The notes under the pieces were generated by a model that saw only the letters and a program-made list of their open reading frames with translations, was not told where the DNA came from and made no database searches. A program made the position numbers and the translations under genes. A stretch of DNA of 64,000 bases from an uncultured Eubacteriales bacterium (GTDB lineage: Bacteria > Bacillota > Clostridia > Peptostreptococcales > Anaerovoracaceae), in assembly GCA_900320285.1 (NCBI GenBank), contig ONRQ01000017.1, positions 1-64,000 on the forward strand. The letters are read 5' to 3'. Below, in pieces: positions 16,709 through 26,693 of the stretch (positions are counted from its first letter, which is position 1; each line of letters begins with the position of its first letter).

Positions 16709-18004
16709 ATGAAGAAAAGTACAATGAAGAAGCTGTTGGTTGCTATGCTTTCCTTTGCGATGATCTTCGCAATGGCAGCATGCGGCGGCGGCGGCAGCGA
16801 CAGTGGTGATGCTGCTAGCAGCGCTGATGGCGGATTCACTATCTTCAACTCGAAGATGGAGATCCAGGATCAGTTCGAGGCGTTGGCTAAGCAGTACACA
16901 GAGGAGACAGGTGTCCCTGTAGAAGTTTATTACTCGCAGGATACAGTATCCGCTCACCTCGCTACTAAGTATGCTTCTAAGGATCCGTACACACTCAACA
17001 TGGTTGACGCTAAGGACATTTACTCGCTCGCCAAGGAGTACGGTGTTGACATGAGCGATCAGGATTGGGTTGCTGATACGGATTATGCCATCTCAGTAGA
17101 CGGTAAGGTCCTCGGATTCCCTTCAAGCATCGAGGCCAGAGGCATCATCTACAACGCAGAGGGTATCAAGAAGATCACAGGAAAGGACTTCGATCCTGCC
17201 AGCATCACTACTCTTGACGGATTCAAGGCTCTCCTTGATGAACTCGTAAAGGGCGGCATGGAAGCTCCTGTAGCTATTATGAAGGAAGACTGGTCTCTCG
17301 GAGCTCACTATCTCCAGCAGGTATATGAGGAGAGAGAAGATCCTGAAGCATTCGTTCAGAGCCTCTACAAGGGCGAAGTTGACCTCATGAAGGATGAGAA
17401 GTTCAATTCTCTGATGGATACATTCGATGTCCTCAAGGCATACAACAAGGACAAGGCAAGCCCGATCGCTGCAGAGAGAGACCTTTCTGAGCAGGGACTC
17501 GCTGAGGGAACAGTAGCATTCATGTTCGGCGGCAACTGGGATTTCGCTGAGATGAAGAAGTACGACTACATCGGAGGCGCAGGAATGATGCCTGTTCCTC
17601 AGAACCTCCAGGATGACTACACAGGTAAGCTCGTTGGCGGCGGTTCGAAGTTCTTCTACATCGACGGAAGTGAGAACACATCCGCAGAGAAGCAGCAGAT
17701 GGCTAAGGATTTCCTGAACTGGCTCGTAACAAGCGATGCAGGAAAGACATTCATCTCCGACACATGCGGAATGGTTTCCCCATTCAAGAGCAATGACGTA
17801 GCATGCTCCGATGACCTCGGTAAGGCTGTAAAGACATTTGCTGACGCAGGCAACCTCGTTCCAAACTATGACTATGACCCTGATGACCACTATTCAGTAC
17901 TTGGTGCTGAGATGCAGAAGTATCTTGCAGATCAGTGCACACGTGAAGAGCTGGCAACAGCTATCCAGAATTACTGGAAGAGTGTTACACCTGTAGAGCA
18001 CTAA
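16709..18004 (+). CDS. Sugar ABC transporter substrate-binding lipoprotein (raffinose/sucrose locus)
   Basis: This 431-residue extracellular binding protein belongs to the type II fold family 1 (MalE/MsmE-like). Lipobox MAAC gives Cys25, followed by a short Gly/Ser tether. The fold opens with FTIFNSKMEIQDQFEALAKQYTEETGVPVEV, and GTVAFMFGGNWDF marks the sugar-binding cleft region of this family. RBS AGGAGGA precedes the ATG. It heads an operon with two permeases, a YesL-like protein, an MsmK-type ATPase, GH36 and GH32 enzymes, so raffinose-family or sucrose-related oligosaccharides are the likely cargo. The ligand is inferred from neighbours only. Confidence 0.9.
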   Translation: MKKSTMKKLLVAMLSFAMIFAMAACGGGGSDSGDAASSADGGFTIFNSKMEIQDQFEALAKQYTEETGVPVEVYYSQDTVSAHLATKYASKDPYTLNMVDAKDIYSLAKEYGVDMSDQDWVADTDYAISVDGKVLGFPSSIEARGIIYNAEGIKKITGKDFDPASITTLDGFKALLDELVKGGMEAPVAIMKEDWSLGAHYLQQVYEEREDPEAFVQSLYKGEVDLMKDEKFNSLMDTFDVLKAYNKDKASPIAAERDLSEQGLAEGTVAFMFGGNWDFAEMKKYDYIGGAGMMPVPQNLQDDYTGKLVGGGSKFFYIDGSENTSAEKQQMAKDFLNWLVTSDAGKTFISDTCGMVSPFKSNDVACSDDLGKAVKTFADAGNLVPNYDYDPDDHYSVLGAEMQKYLADQCTREELATAIQNYWKSVTPVEH

Positions 18005-18050
18005 TTTCGGAATCATCTTATTAGCTTTATTAGCTGATCAGATCTATCTT

Positions 18051-18088
18051 CCGGTAAGAGACATTCTTTCACGGATGTCTCTTACCGG
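18051..18088 (+). promoter_or_regulatory. Intercistronic hairpin between binding protein and permease genes
   Basis: CCGGTAAGAGACAT at 18051-18064 pairs perfectly with ATGTCTCTTACCGG at 18075-18088 over 14 bases. Only a weak T-run (ATTTTAT) follows. It probably stabilises the upstream mRNA or lowers readthrough into the permeases. Confidence 0.8.
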
Positions 18089-18132
18089 AGAATTTTATAA
18101 ATATTCACTGATCGTGATTTAAAGGGGTTAAT

Positions 18133-19011
18133 ATGGAAAGAAACACATTTAGTTATAAACTAAGGCAGATTCTGATGTTTGCCGGCCCGGGCACGATCCT
18201 GTTCTTCTGTGTCGTTATAGTACCTTTTATATATGGTCTGTATCTGACATTCACAAGCTGGGACGGTGTTTCCGCTAACAAGCCTTTCGTAGGCTTTGCA
18301 AATTATGCGGCTGCATTCTCCGACAGTGCATACTGGATTGCGCTTGGCAGAACGGCGATTTACTCGATATTTGCCGTAGTATTCATCAATATATTGGCAT
18401 TTGCACTTGCTTATCTCGTAACGAGTGGAGTAAAGGGACAGAATTTCTTCCGCGCAGGCTTCTTCGTACCTAACCTGATCGGTGGTATCGTACTTGGCTA
18501 CGTATGGAAGTTTGTTTTCAACAGAGCTTATGTTGCAATCGCAAGCGCGATCACAGGAGCTCCTGCTACATCACCGCTGGCAACTACAGGCGGTGCCATG
18601 TTCTGTCTCATATTCGTATCGGTATGGCAGTACGCAGGATACATGATGCTGATTTATGTGGCAGGTTTTATGAGTGTATCTGATTCTCTGAAGGAAGCGG
18701 CTATGATTGACGGCTGCACTCCTTCTCAGGCAATGCGCAACGTTACGATCCCGCTTATGCGTTCATCGTTCGTACAGTGCATATTCCTAAGCATAACAAG
18801 ATGCTTCGTTGTATATGATGTCAACCTGTCATTAACAAAGGGCGAGCCGTTCAATACTTCAGTAATGGCGGCTATGCACGTATACAATACAGCATTCACC
18901 TACAAGAATTACGGCATGGGCCAGGCAGAGGCTCTTATCCTCTTCATTGTCTGCGCTATCGTAGGTGTTACACAAGTTATGATCGGTAAGAAAGGAGAGG
19001 TGGAAGCGTAA
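18133..19011 (+). CDS. Sugar ABC transporter permease, MalF/MsmF type
   Basis: A 292-residue inner-membrane permease with about six membrane segments of the BPD_transp_1 family. The segment LKEAAMIDGCTPSQAMRNVTIPLM is the EAA loop that docks the ATPase. The N-terminus is short, as in MsmF/LacF types, without the large MalF loop. AAAGGGG lies before ATG 18133. Its TAA stop overlaps the ATG of the next permease. The partner ATPase is probably the MsmK-type gene at 20545. Confidence 0.92.
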   Translation: MERNTFSYKLRQILMFAGPGTILFFCVVIVPFIYGLYLTFTSWDGVSANKPFVGFANYAAAFSDSAYWIALGRTAIYSIFAVVFINILAFALAYLVTSGVKGQNFFRAGFFVPNLIGGIVLGYVWKFVFNRAYVAIASAITGAPATSPLATTGGAMFCLIFVSVWQYAGYMMLIYVAGFMSVSDSLKEAAMIDGCTPSQAMRNVTIPLMRSSFVQCIFLSITRCFVVYDVNLSLTKGEPFNTSVMAAMHVYNTAFTYKNYGMGQAEALILFIVCAIVGVTQVMIGKKGEVEA

Positions 19012-19874
19012 TGACTCAGAACGAAAAAGCCGCAGCGGCAAAGAAGAGAAGTCATGCGATCATGATCATTGTCCTGATCCTGCTGTTCATACTCTTCATT
19101 ATACCGTTTATAATGGTAATTATTAACGTATTCAAGGTTAAGACAGATATAGTTTCGAATCCGCTGTCACTCGTAGGTGAGCACGGATTTACTCTTCAGA
19201 ACTTCCCGAATGCGATGGCAAAGATGAATTTCTTCGTCGTATTCAAGAACTCCCTGATAATTACTATATTATCAACTATTCTTACGATTCTCGTATCTGC
19301 AATGGCATCTTTCGTCATTGTGCGTAACGGAAAGTGGAAGTTCTGCTCGGGTATTTTTGCACTGATGGTTGCCTCCATGGTAATTCCTTTCCAGGTACTG
19401 ATGGTACCTCTGGTATCAGTATACGGAGGAATTTTCAGCGTTCTTAACCACCGCATCACACTGATTCTGATGCATACAGGTTTTTCGGTCTCCATGGCGA
19501 CATTCATGTTCCACGGAGCGATACATACAAATATACCTTTGGAGCTTGAGGAAGCGGCTCTCATTGACGGCTGCACAAGATGGCAGACTTTCTGGAAGGT
19601 CGTATTCCCGCTTCTCAAGCCTACAGTTGCTACGGTAGCGATCATCGACGCTATGGCGTTCTGGAACGACTACCTCCTGCCAAGCCTGGTTCTGACCAGC
19701 AAGGAGCTCTACACGATTCCAATCGCTACACAGGCGTTCTACGGAACATACTCATCTGATATAGGACTGATAATGGCTGCGCTGCTGCTGGCAATGCTGC
19801 CTATCCTGATCCTGTACCTGTTCCTGCAGAAATACATTGTTGCAGGAGTTACTGCAGGCGCTGTAAAGGGTTAA
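19011..19874 (+). CDS. Sugar ABC transporter permease, MalG/MsmG type
   Basis: A 287-residue permease with six membrane segments and the EAA loop ELEEAALIDGCTRWQTFWKVVFPLLKP. The C-terminus ends in the typical GVTAGAVKG. The start codon shares one base with the preceding stop, which indicates translational coupling, and AAAGGAGAGG is upstream. It forms the channel with the preceding protein. A basic stretch (KAAAAKKRSH) precedes the first helix. Confidence 0.92.
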   Translation: MTQNEKAAAAKKRSHAIMIIVLILLFILFIIPFIMVIINVFKVKTDIVSNPLSLVGEHGFTLQNFPNAMAKMNFFVVFKNSLIITILSTILTILVSAMASFVIVRNGKWKFCSGIFALMVASMVIPFQVLMVPLVSVYGGIFSVLNHRITLILMHTGFSVSMATFMFHGAIHTNIPLELEEAALIDGCTRWQTFWKVVFPLLKPTVATVAIIDAMAFWNDYLLPSLVLTSKELYTIPIATQAFYGTYSSDIGLIMAALLLAMLPILILYLFLQKYIVAGVTAGAVKG

Positions 19875-19915
19875 GCTATCCGAAGGGATATGAACTGATG
19901 GCAAACAGATAACAA

Positions 19916-20539
19916 ATGGAAAAATTCTTTGACTCAAACAATCCTTTGATGGTGTTTCTCTCCCGCCTGGTGGATCTGGCAGTACTTAATATACTGACCG
20001 TGTTCACCTCAATGCTGATAGTAACAGCCGGCGGAGCGATGACAGCAATGAATCATGTATTGCTGCATCTGTTGAGAAAAGACGAGACATATGTAACGAG
20101 AATGTTCTGGACATCCTTCAAAGAGAATTTCAGACAGGGCATTCCAGAGGGGCTGCTGGTTGTGGCGACAGCCATTGTCACAGCAGTAGACATGTGGGCT
20201 TTGCATGGATCCGAGTCGAAGACAGCAACGCTCATGATGATAGTCATCACGATAATTGCTATGTTCCTCGCAGCAACATTTGTATATATGTTTGCGCTCC
20301 AGTCAAGGTATGAGAACACAGTCCGCGGCACTATTGTAAATGCATTCAAGCTTGCTGTAGGCAATCTGCCTAAAACAGCCGGTATGATAGCCATATGGTT
20401 GGTATGGGTGCTTATTCTGGTTTATTTAAACAAAGCCGCACCCGCATTCTTCATGATATATGGTCTTTCTCTGCCGGGATACCTGTGTGCCATGCTTTAT
20501 AATGGAGTATTCTACAATCTGGAGACTGAAGGAGAATAA
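19916..20539 (+). CDS. YesL-family (DUF624) membrane protein
   Basis: A 207-residue protein with about five hydrophobic segments, opening [21 protein letters not shown], the typical start of YesL/DUF624 proteins. These proteins commonly accompany carbohydrate ABC transporters in Bacillota, but their function is not established. The gene sits between the permeases and the ATPase gene, 41 bases after the permease stop and 5 bases before the ATPase ATG. No clear ribosome site precedes ATG 19916. A paralogue lies at 50201-50878 in the second sugar locus. Confidence 0.85.
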   Translation: MEKFFDSNNPLMVFLSRLVDLAVLNILTVFTSMLIVTAGGAMTAMNHVLLHLLRKDETYVTRMFWTSFKENFRQGIPEGLLVVATAIVTAVDMWALHGSESKTATLMMIVITIIAMFLAATFVYMFALQSRYENTVRGTIVNAFKLAVGNLPKTAGMIAIWLVWVLILVYLNKAAPAFFMIYGLSLPGYLCAMLYNGVFYNLETEGE

Positions 20540-20544
20540 AAAAT

Positions 20545-21654
20545 ATGGCAAGTTTATCATTAAAACACATTGAGAAGATCTACGAGAACGGATTCCATGC
20601 CGTTCACGATTTCAATCTCGAAGTAGAAGATAAGGAATTCATTATCTTCGTAGGACCTTCCGGCTGCGGAAAGTCCACAACTCTGCGTATGATCGCCGGA
20701 CTCGAAGACATCTCCGAAGGAGAATTCAAAATCGACGGCGTTCTGATGAATGACGTAGAGCCTAAGGACAGAGACATCGCGATGGTATTCCAGAGCTACG
20801 CTCTCTATCCTCACATGACAGTAAGAGACAACATGGGATTCGCGCTCAAGCTCAGAAACGTTCCAAAGGATGAGATCGATGCAAAGGTAAACGAAGTTGC
20901 AAAGATCCTCGACCTTGAGAAACTGCTCGACAGAAAGCCAAAGGCTCTCTCCGGCGGTCAGAGACAGCGTGTAGCCATGGGCCGTGCTATCGTAAGAAGC
21001 CCTAAGGTATTCCTCATGGACGAGCCTCTGTCAAACCTCGATGCTAAGCTGAGAGTTCAGATGAGAACTGAGATCGCTAAGCTCCACGAGAGACTCGGAA
21101 CAACCATCATCTACGTAACTCACGACCAGACTGAGGCTATGACACTCGGTACAAGAATCGTAGTTATGAAGGACGGTATCGTTCAGCAGATCAACTCGCC
21201 TGAGCACCTCTACAACAAGCCTTACAACCTCTTCGTTGCAGGATTCATCGGATCACCTCAGATGAACTTCATTGATTGTCTTGTTGAGAAGAAGGGCGCT
21301 GACACATTCCTTGATATGGCAGGATTCCCAATCAAGCTCCCTGCTGACAAGGCAGAGGCAGTCAAGGATTACGTTGGCAAGACTGTTATCGCAGGTATCA
21401 GACCTGAGCACCTCCTCGATGGAAGAGGCAAGGAGAAAGACTTCTGCACAATCAAGGCTCCGATCGAAGTTCGTGAGCTCCTCGGCGCAGAAGCTTATCT
21501 GTACTTCACACTCGGAGGCAAGCAGTGCACAGCAAGAGTTGCTTCCGATGTTGACCTCTATGTCGGCATGGAAGGAACAATGGCACTTGATCTTAACAAG
21601 CTCCAGCTCTTCGATAAGGAGACAGAGCAGAGCCTTCTCTGGAAAGAGTGGTAG
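20545..21654 (+). CDS. Sugar ABC transporter ATPase, MsmK/UgpC type
   Basis: This 369-residue cytoplasmic ATPase has Walker [10 protein letters not shown] near residues 37-45, signature [14 protein letters not shown] near 135-148, Walker [17 protein letters not shown] and the H-loop [11 protein letters not shown], followed by a C-terminal TOBE/OB regulatory domain of about 120 residues. It energises the MalF/MalG-type permeases upstream. MsmK-like ATPases often serve several sugar importers. A second copy lies at 58945, so each locus has its own. GGAG precedes the start. A strong terminator follows. Confidence 0.93.
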   Translation: MASLSLKHIEKIYENGFHAVHDFNLEVEDKEFIIFVGPSGCGKSTTLRMIAGLEDISEGEFKIDGVLMNDVEPKDRDIAMVFQSYALYPHMTVRDNMGFALKLRNVPKDEIDAKVNEVAKILDLEKLLDRKPKALSGGQRQRVAMGRAIVRSPKVFLMDEPLSNLDAKLRVQMRTEIAKLHERLGTTIIYVTHDQTEAMTLGTRIVVMKDGIVQQINSPEHLYNKPYNLFVAGFIGSPQMNFIDCLVEKKGADTFLDMAGFPIKLPADKAEAVKDYVGKTVIAGIRPEHLLDGRGKEKDFCTIKAPIEVRELLGAEAYLYFTLGGKQCTARVASDVDLYVGMEGTMALDLNKLQLFDKETEQSLLWKEW

Positions 21655-21690
21655 GACTTTTACCGATCCGGTACTTTATTAAACATTTAC

Positions 21691-21729
21691 AGGACTGTCA
21701 CTATTTAGTGGCAGTCCTGTTATATTTTT
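21691..21729 (+). terminator. Intrinsic terminator after the first MsmK-type gene
   Basis: AGGACTGTCACTA at 21691-21703 pairs with TAGTGGCAGTCCT at 21706-21718 with one mismatch, followed by GTTATATTTTT. Confidence 0.85.
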
Positions 21730-21773
21730 GATATTATCTTCGTGTAACAAAAAGCATGTGGAGAGGAATAGAT

Positions 21774-23960
21774 ATGAGCATACGTTACATTGAAGAGACG
21801 AAACATCTGATACTTGAAACAAAGAATTCAGGTTACCATATGAAGATAGACCATCTGGGTTATCTTCAGCATATGTATTACGGACCAAAACCGGGACAGG
21901 ACGATCTATCTTATGCGTTTCGCTACTATGACAGGGGATTTTCCGGGAATCCATATGCTATGCGTTATGACAGGACATATTCCCTGGATTCCATGCCGCA
22001 GGAATACACATCTTTCGGTGTAGGAGACTTCCGTGTGAACAGCATAGCAGCATCGTGCTCTGACGGAAGCCGCTGTGCGGAATTCAAGTATGTATCCCAT
22101 GAAATAGTAAGCGGAAAGTACAGCATACCGGGGCTCCCATCGGTTTATGATGAAAGCGGCAAGGCGCAGACTCTGATAGTGACGCTTATTGATAACGCGG
22201 CAAATATCGGGATAAAGCTGTATTATGGGGTGCTTGAGGATCTTGATGTCATAACGAGATCTGCGGAAATAATCAATGCCGGATCAGAAATGGTGTGGCT
22301 GCGCAAGGCATCTTCCATGTGTCTTGAACTTCCGTACGGAAACTGGGACATGATACACTTCCACGGCAGGCATTGTATGGAGCGCCAGCCGGAGCGCATT
22401 AAGCTGTTCCATGGAGTCCACACCCTGATATCCGGACGTGGAATGTCGAGTCATCAGCATAACCCTTTTATAATCATATGTGATCATGATGCCACCGAAG
22501 ACAGCGGCACATGCTATGGCATGATGCTCATGTATTCGGGCAATCACAAAACCGAAGTCGAGCGCGATCAGTTTGAGAGCGTGCGGGTAGTGATGGGACT
22601 CAATGACGACCGCTTCCGCTGGGAGCTGGAGCCGGGGACATCGCTTCATACTCCTGAAGTGATACTTACATGCGCTGACGGACTTACTGAGCTTTCGCAT
22701 AATTATCACCGCTGCATACGCAACAACGTCGTGAGAGGAAAGCATAAACTGAGCCACAGACCGGTCCTTGTCAACAACTGGGAGGCAACATACTTTGATT
22801 TCACAGAAGACAAACTCCTCGAGATCTGCGGCATAGCCAAGGATCTTGGCATAGAGATGTTTGTACTCGATGACGGCTGGTTCAGAAACAGAAAAGATGA
22901 CAACGGCGGCCTGGGCGACTGGTTGGTCGACACAGATAAACTGCCGAACGGACTGGGAGGCTTGATCTCAAAGGTCAAAGGAATGGGGCTTAAGTTCGGA
23001 CTGTGGATAGAACCGGAGATGATAAGCGAAGATTCGGATCTTTACAAAGCACATCCTGAATGGGCGCTGACAGCTCCGGGACGCGCGCCTATGATGGCAC
23101 GCAACCAGCTCGTGCTCGACCTCTCAAACGATGAGGTGCATGAGTATTTATACGACACCATATCCGGACTGCTCAGGGACTATGACATAGATTATATAAA
23201 GTGGGATTTCAACCGTCCTATATCTGACGTTTACTCGCACTCGACCCCGTCGGCAAGGCAGGGAGAAGTGCCGCACCGCTATTACCTGAGCCTTTATAAA
23301 CTGTATGACAGACTGACCACAGAGTTCCCTGATGTGCTGTTCGAAGGCTGTGCGGGTGGTGGCGGACGCTTTGACGCAGGCATGCTCCAGTATTCTCCGC
23401 AGGTCTGGTGCTCTGACAATACTGATCCGGTAGCAAGACTTGCCATTCAGTACGGCACATCATTCGGATATCCGTCGTCATCGATGGGGGCGCATGTAAG
23501 CGCATCGCCAAATCATCAGACAGGCCGCAAAACACCTTTGTCGACTCGCGGTGTTGTGGCAATGGCCGGAACTTTCGGATATGAGCTCGATCTTACAAAG
23601 CTCACAGCAGAGGAATGCGGCGATATAAGGAATCAGATAAAGCGATATAAGGACATAGAACCTGTGATCCATGGCGGACGTTTATACAGGCTGAGCAACC
23701 CGGCGGAAAACAGCAGGTATTACTGCTGGGAGCATGTGAGCGCAGATAAGAGCCGCTGCGTTCTCAGCGTTGTTGTGACCGATCCTCAGGCAAACTACAC
23801 ACTTGTACATGTAAAACTTAAGGGGCTGGATCCGGATGCGATGTATTCTGTCGGAGGCGAATTCGAATGCCGAGGCAGCACTCTGATGCAGAACGGATAT
23901 ACCTTCCCTCAGCTGACCGGAGACTATCCGGCACAGCAGTTAGATATAACCAGAATTTAA
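21774..23960 (+). CDS. GH36 alpha-galactosidase
   Basis: This 728-residue intracellular glycoside hydrolase family 36 enzyme removes alpha-1,6-galactose from raffinose, stachyose or melibiose. ATG 21774 with GAGAGGA upstream is preferred over the frame start at 21756. The protein has the N-terminal beta-sandwich, then a TIM barrel with VLDDGWF and GDWLVD. The nucleophile Asp is in IKWDFNRP (about residue 477), the acid/base Asp is in CSDNTDP (about 548), and CAGGGGRFD is a substrate-binding loop. No signal peptide is present. Sucrose and galactose released here feed the GH32/amylosucrase genes next door and the galK-galT genes upstream. Confidence 0.94.
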   Translation: MSIRYIEETKHLILETKNSGYHMKIDHLGYLQHMYYGPKPGQDDLSYAFRYYDRGFSGNPYAMRYDRTYSLDSMPQEYTSFGVGDFRVNSIAASCSDGSRCAEFKYVSHEIVSGKYSIPGLPSVYDESGKAQTLIVTLIDNAANIGIKLYYGVLEDLDVITRSAEIINAGSEMVWLRKASSMCLELPYGNWDMIHFHGRHCMERQPERIKLFHGVHTLISGRGMSSHQHNPFIIICDHDATEDSGTCYGMMLMYSGNHKTEVERDQFESVRVVMGLNDDRFRWELEPGTSLHTPEVILTCADGLTELSHNYHRCIRNNVVRGKHKLSHRPVLVNNWEATYFDFTEDKLLEICGIAKDLGIEMFVLDDGWFRNRKDDNGGLGDWLVDTDKLPNGLGGLISKVKGMGLKFGLWIEPEMISEDSDLYKAHPEWALTAPGRAPMMARNQLVLDLSNDEVHEYLYDTISGLLRDYDIDYIKWDFNRPISDVYSHSTPSARQGEVPHRYYLSLYKLYDRLTTEFPDVLFEGCAGGGGRFDAGMLQYSPQVWCSDNTDPVARLAIQYGTSFGYPSSSMGAHVSASPNHQTGRKTPLSTRGVVAMAGTFGYELDLTKLTAEECGDIRNQIKRYKDIEPVIHGGRLYRLSNPAENSRYYCWEHVSADKSRCVLSVVVTDPQANYTLVHVKLKGLDPDAMYSVGGEFECRGSTLMQNGYTFPQLTGDYPAQQLDITRI

Positions 23961-23975
23961 CAGGGAGAAAAACCA

Positions 23976-25619
23976 TTGATAAGCAAGGAATTACAGCATG
24001 TAAGAGAATTCGAAAAAAGTGAGTCTGCTTTCATTGCAAAAGAAGATCGCCCGGTATTTCATCTATCACCGCGCATAGGCTGGCTCAATGACCCTAACGG
24101 ATTCTCTTTCTATAATGGTGAATACCATCTTTTCTATCAGTATCATCCGTACAGCTCATATTGGGGTCCTATGCACTGGGGGCATGCAGTAAGCAAGGAC
24201 CTGATTAATTGGGAATACCTTCCGGCTGCCATGGCCCCGGACACGGATTATGATGGCGCGGGATGCTTTTCAGGTACGGCAATTACCTTACCTGACGGCA
24301 GGCAGCTCCTGATGTATACAGGTTGCGGAGACAGCAGCAGAGATCCTCTCGGCAAGGGAAGATGGCTTCAGACACAGTGCGTTGCAGTTTCTGAGGAGCA
24401 GGACGACGGAAGCATAGAATACGTAAAGAGTGCCGGAAATCCTGTTATATGTGAAGAAGATCTCCCTGAAGACTGCGATGCATACGAATTCAGAGATCCT
24501 TATATCTGGCGTACAACAGACGGCTCATACAGAGCACTTGTTGCTGCGGGCAGAACAGGCGAGATAGGCGAAGACGGGAATTATCTGCATGAAAAAGGCA
24601 CACAGCTCATTTTGTTCAGGAGCGATGACTGCTTCAAATGGGAGTACGATAAGGTGATGTTTGAAGATCACCGTAAGATAGGAGTAATGTGGGAGTGCCC
24701 AAACTTCTTTGACCTGGACGGCAAACAGATCCTGATTGCCAGCCCTATGGACATGCAGGCAGAAGCTGATGAAGCGAATGGCTCTATAAGATTTCCTCAG
24801 GGGAGCAACGTATGCTGCATAGCAGGTGAATATAATGAAGAAACGGAGACCTTCTCTCCGGACGGAACTTATGATCCGGTAGACATCGGCCTCGACTTCT
24901 ATGCACCTCAGGTTATGAAAGCTCCGGACGGCAGACATATCATGATTGGCTGGATGCAGGATCCGAAGAATGGCAGATTTGCTGATGCGAAGGAAGATCT
25001 TTCAAGGCCGGGACTTCAGGATGCTTTGCCGCTGTATAATCCGGACGGATATGCCCACGGGCCGGAGGGTTCGCATATATTCGGACAGATGACCATTCCG
25101 AGAGAGTTGAAATACAGGGATGGAAAGCTGTACCAGTGGCCGGTCAGGGAGTTCTGTGAGTACAGAAAGGACAGACTGGATTATGACGGTGTATTGCTTA
25201 AGGATGAGGAACGCAGCTTTGACGGCATATCCGGCAGGTCAATAGAACTGGAAGTGGAAATTGCTCCGCACGAGGTAGGCGCTGCATTTTACAGAGAGTT
25301 CACTATAGATTTTGCGAAGGACGAGGATCACTTCATCAGGCTCAGCTATAAGCCGGCCCGATCGCTGATCACTATTGACAGGAGCCGCAGCGGCCAGTGC
25401 AGTGAGATCACTGCAAGGAGGAGCTACAGAGCGACGTATGCAGACGGCAGTCTCAGCCTGAGGATACTTATCGACAGATGGAGTGCTGAAGTATTCGTCA
25501 ACGGAGGCGAGCAGGTTATGTCGCTTACTTACTACACTCCAGCGGACGCAGAGGGTATCACATTCTCAGCTGACGGCATTGTTGCAATGGATGTGACAGC
25601 ATATCAAATTGGGAGATAG
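23976..25619 (+). CDS. GH32 sucrase (sucrose-6-phosphate hydrolase / invertase type)
   Basis: This 547-residue cytoplasmic enzyme starts at TTG 23976 with GGGAG upstream; no other in-frame start precedes the catalytic domain. Family GH32 hallmarks are WLNDPNG with the nucleophile Asp near residue 39, FRDP near 172 and the acid/base Glu in WECPNFF near 238, followed by a beta-sandwich domain. It hydrolyses sucrose or sucrose 6-phosphate. The transporter here is ABC rather than PTS, so free sucrose (or kestose from oligosaccharides) is the more likely substrate. It lies 15 bases after the alpha-galactosidase and upstream of fructokinase. Confidence 0.92.
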   Translation: MISKELQHVREFEKSESAFIAKEDRPVFHLSPRIGWLNDPNGFSFYNGEYHLFYQYHPYSSYWGPMHWGHAVSKDLINWEYLPAAMAPDTDYDGAGCFSGTAITLPDGRQLLMYTGCGDSSRDPLGKGRWLQTQCVAVSEEQDDGSIEYVKSAGNPVICEEDLPEDCDAYEFRDPYIWRTTDGSYRALVAAGRTGEIGEDGNYLHEKGTQLILFRSDDCFKWEYDKVMFEDHRKIGVMWECPNFFDLDGKQILIASPMDMQAEADEANGSIRFPQGSNVCCIAGEYNEETETFSPDGTYDPVDIGLDFYAPQVMKAPDGRHIMIGWMQDPKNGRFADAKEDLSRPGLQDALPLYNPDGYAHGPEGSHIFGQMTIPRELKYRDGKLYQWPVREFCEYRKDRLDYDGVLLKDEERSFDGISGRSIELEVEIAPHEVGAAFYREFTIDFAKDEDHFIRLSYKPARSLITIDRSRSGQCSEITARRSYRATYADGSLSLRILIDRWSAEVFVNGGEQVMSLTYYTPADAEGITFSADGIVAMDVTAYQIGR

Positions 25620-25739
25620 TAAACTGAAAATGCAGTAATATTGATATACCAGTTTGGCAATACTGTGTATAAAAAAGAAGTGATTCAATGTATAATTAAT
25701 ATGTATGTTGCAACAGCATAAATGATAAGGGGAATACAT

Positions 25740-26693
25740 ATGACAGATATAATTACACTCGGAGAACTTCTGATAGATCTTACTCAGAGAGGTTCTGACG
25801 AAAACGGAAACGGAGAATTCACTGCATATCCGGGAGGTGCTCCGGCAAATGTTGCAGTTGCAGCTTCAAGACTCGGTGCTTCAACAGGCTTTATCGGCAA
25901 GGTCGGCAATGACGCTTTCGGACGCAGCCTCGCAGATACCCTGAAGAAGGATAATGTCGATGTAAGAGGCTTATATTATGACGATTATCAGCCTACAACC
26001 ATGGCTATCGTTTCGGTAGATGAAAGCGGCGAACGCGACTTCTCTTTCTACAGAAAACCGGGTGCGGATACCCAGCTGACTGTTGATGAGGCTGTATCAG
26101 CTCTTTCTGCAGATCTGCCGAAGATACTGCATGTAGGTTCGCTGTCGATGACTACTTCACCGGGTAAGGAAGCGTGCGAAGAGGCTGTCAAATATGCGAA
26201 AGAGAACGGCTCGGTCATAAGCTATGACCCTAACTACAGGGCTGCGCTGTGGGACAGCGAAGAGCATGCCACAGAGATGATGAAAGTGCTGCTCCCGTTC
26301 GCTGACATACTGAAGGTGTCAGATGAAGAGATGGTTATGCTGACAGGAACAGACGACTTCGAAGAAGGAAGCCGTTTACTTGCTGAGTACGGATGCGGCC
26401 TTGTGATGGTTACGCTCGGCTCAGACGGAGTATTCGTCCGCATGGGAAGCAAAACAGCTACAGTACCTGGCTTCAGCGTAGAAGTAGCTGATACCAACGG
26501 AGCAGGCGATACATTCCTCGGAGCTATGCTCATGCAGATTGCTAAGGGCGTTAACGGCTCGGAAGATGTATGGGCACAGATACTTGATATGGTACGCTAT
26601 GCAAACAAGGCAGCTTCGCTGACATGCTCACGCCACGGAGCGATCCCTGCTATGCCGTCACTTGCTGAAATGGAGAAGGAATTCAATGAGTAA
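25740..26693 (+). CDS. scrK: Fructokinase, PfkB family
   Basis: This 317-residue sugar kinase of the ribokinase/PfkB family converts fructose to fructose 6-phosphate. ATG 25740 follows AAGGGG at a good distance; a longer frame from 25722 lacks a site. The N-terminal signature lies around GGAPANVAVAASRLG, the second signature DTNGAGDTFLGAMLM carries the catalytic Asp, and GELLIDLT is typical of fructokinases. Its last codons overlap the amylosucrase start by 8 bases. Both GH32 and amylosucrase release fructose, so its place in the operon fits its job. AT-rich sequence with -10-like boxes precedes it, so it may have its own promoter. Confidence 0.9.
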   Translation: MTDIITLGELLIDLTQRGSDENGNGEFTAYPGGAPANVAVAASRLGASTGFIGKVGNDAFGRSLADTLKKDNVDVRGLYYDDYQPTTMAIVSVDESGERDFSFYRKPGADTQLTVDEAVSALSADLPKILHVGSLSMTTSPGKEACEEAVKYAKENGSVISYDPNYRAALWDSEEHATEMMKVLLPFADILKVSDEEMVMLTGTDDFEEGSRLLAEYGCGLVMVTLGSDGVFVRMGSKTATVPGFSVEVADTNGAGDTFLGAMLMQIAKGVNGSEDVWAQILDMVRYANKAASLTCSRHGAIPAMPSLAEMEKEFNE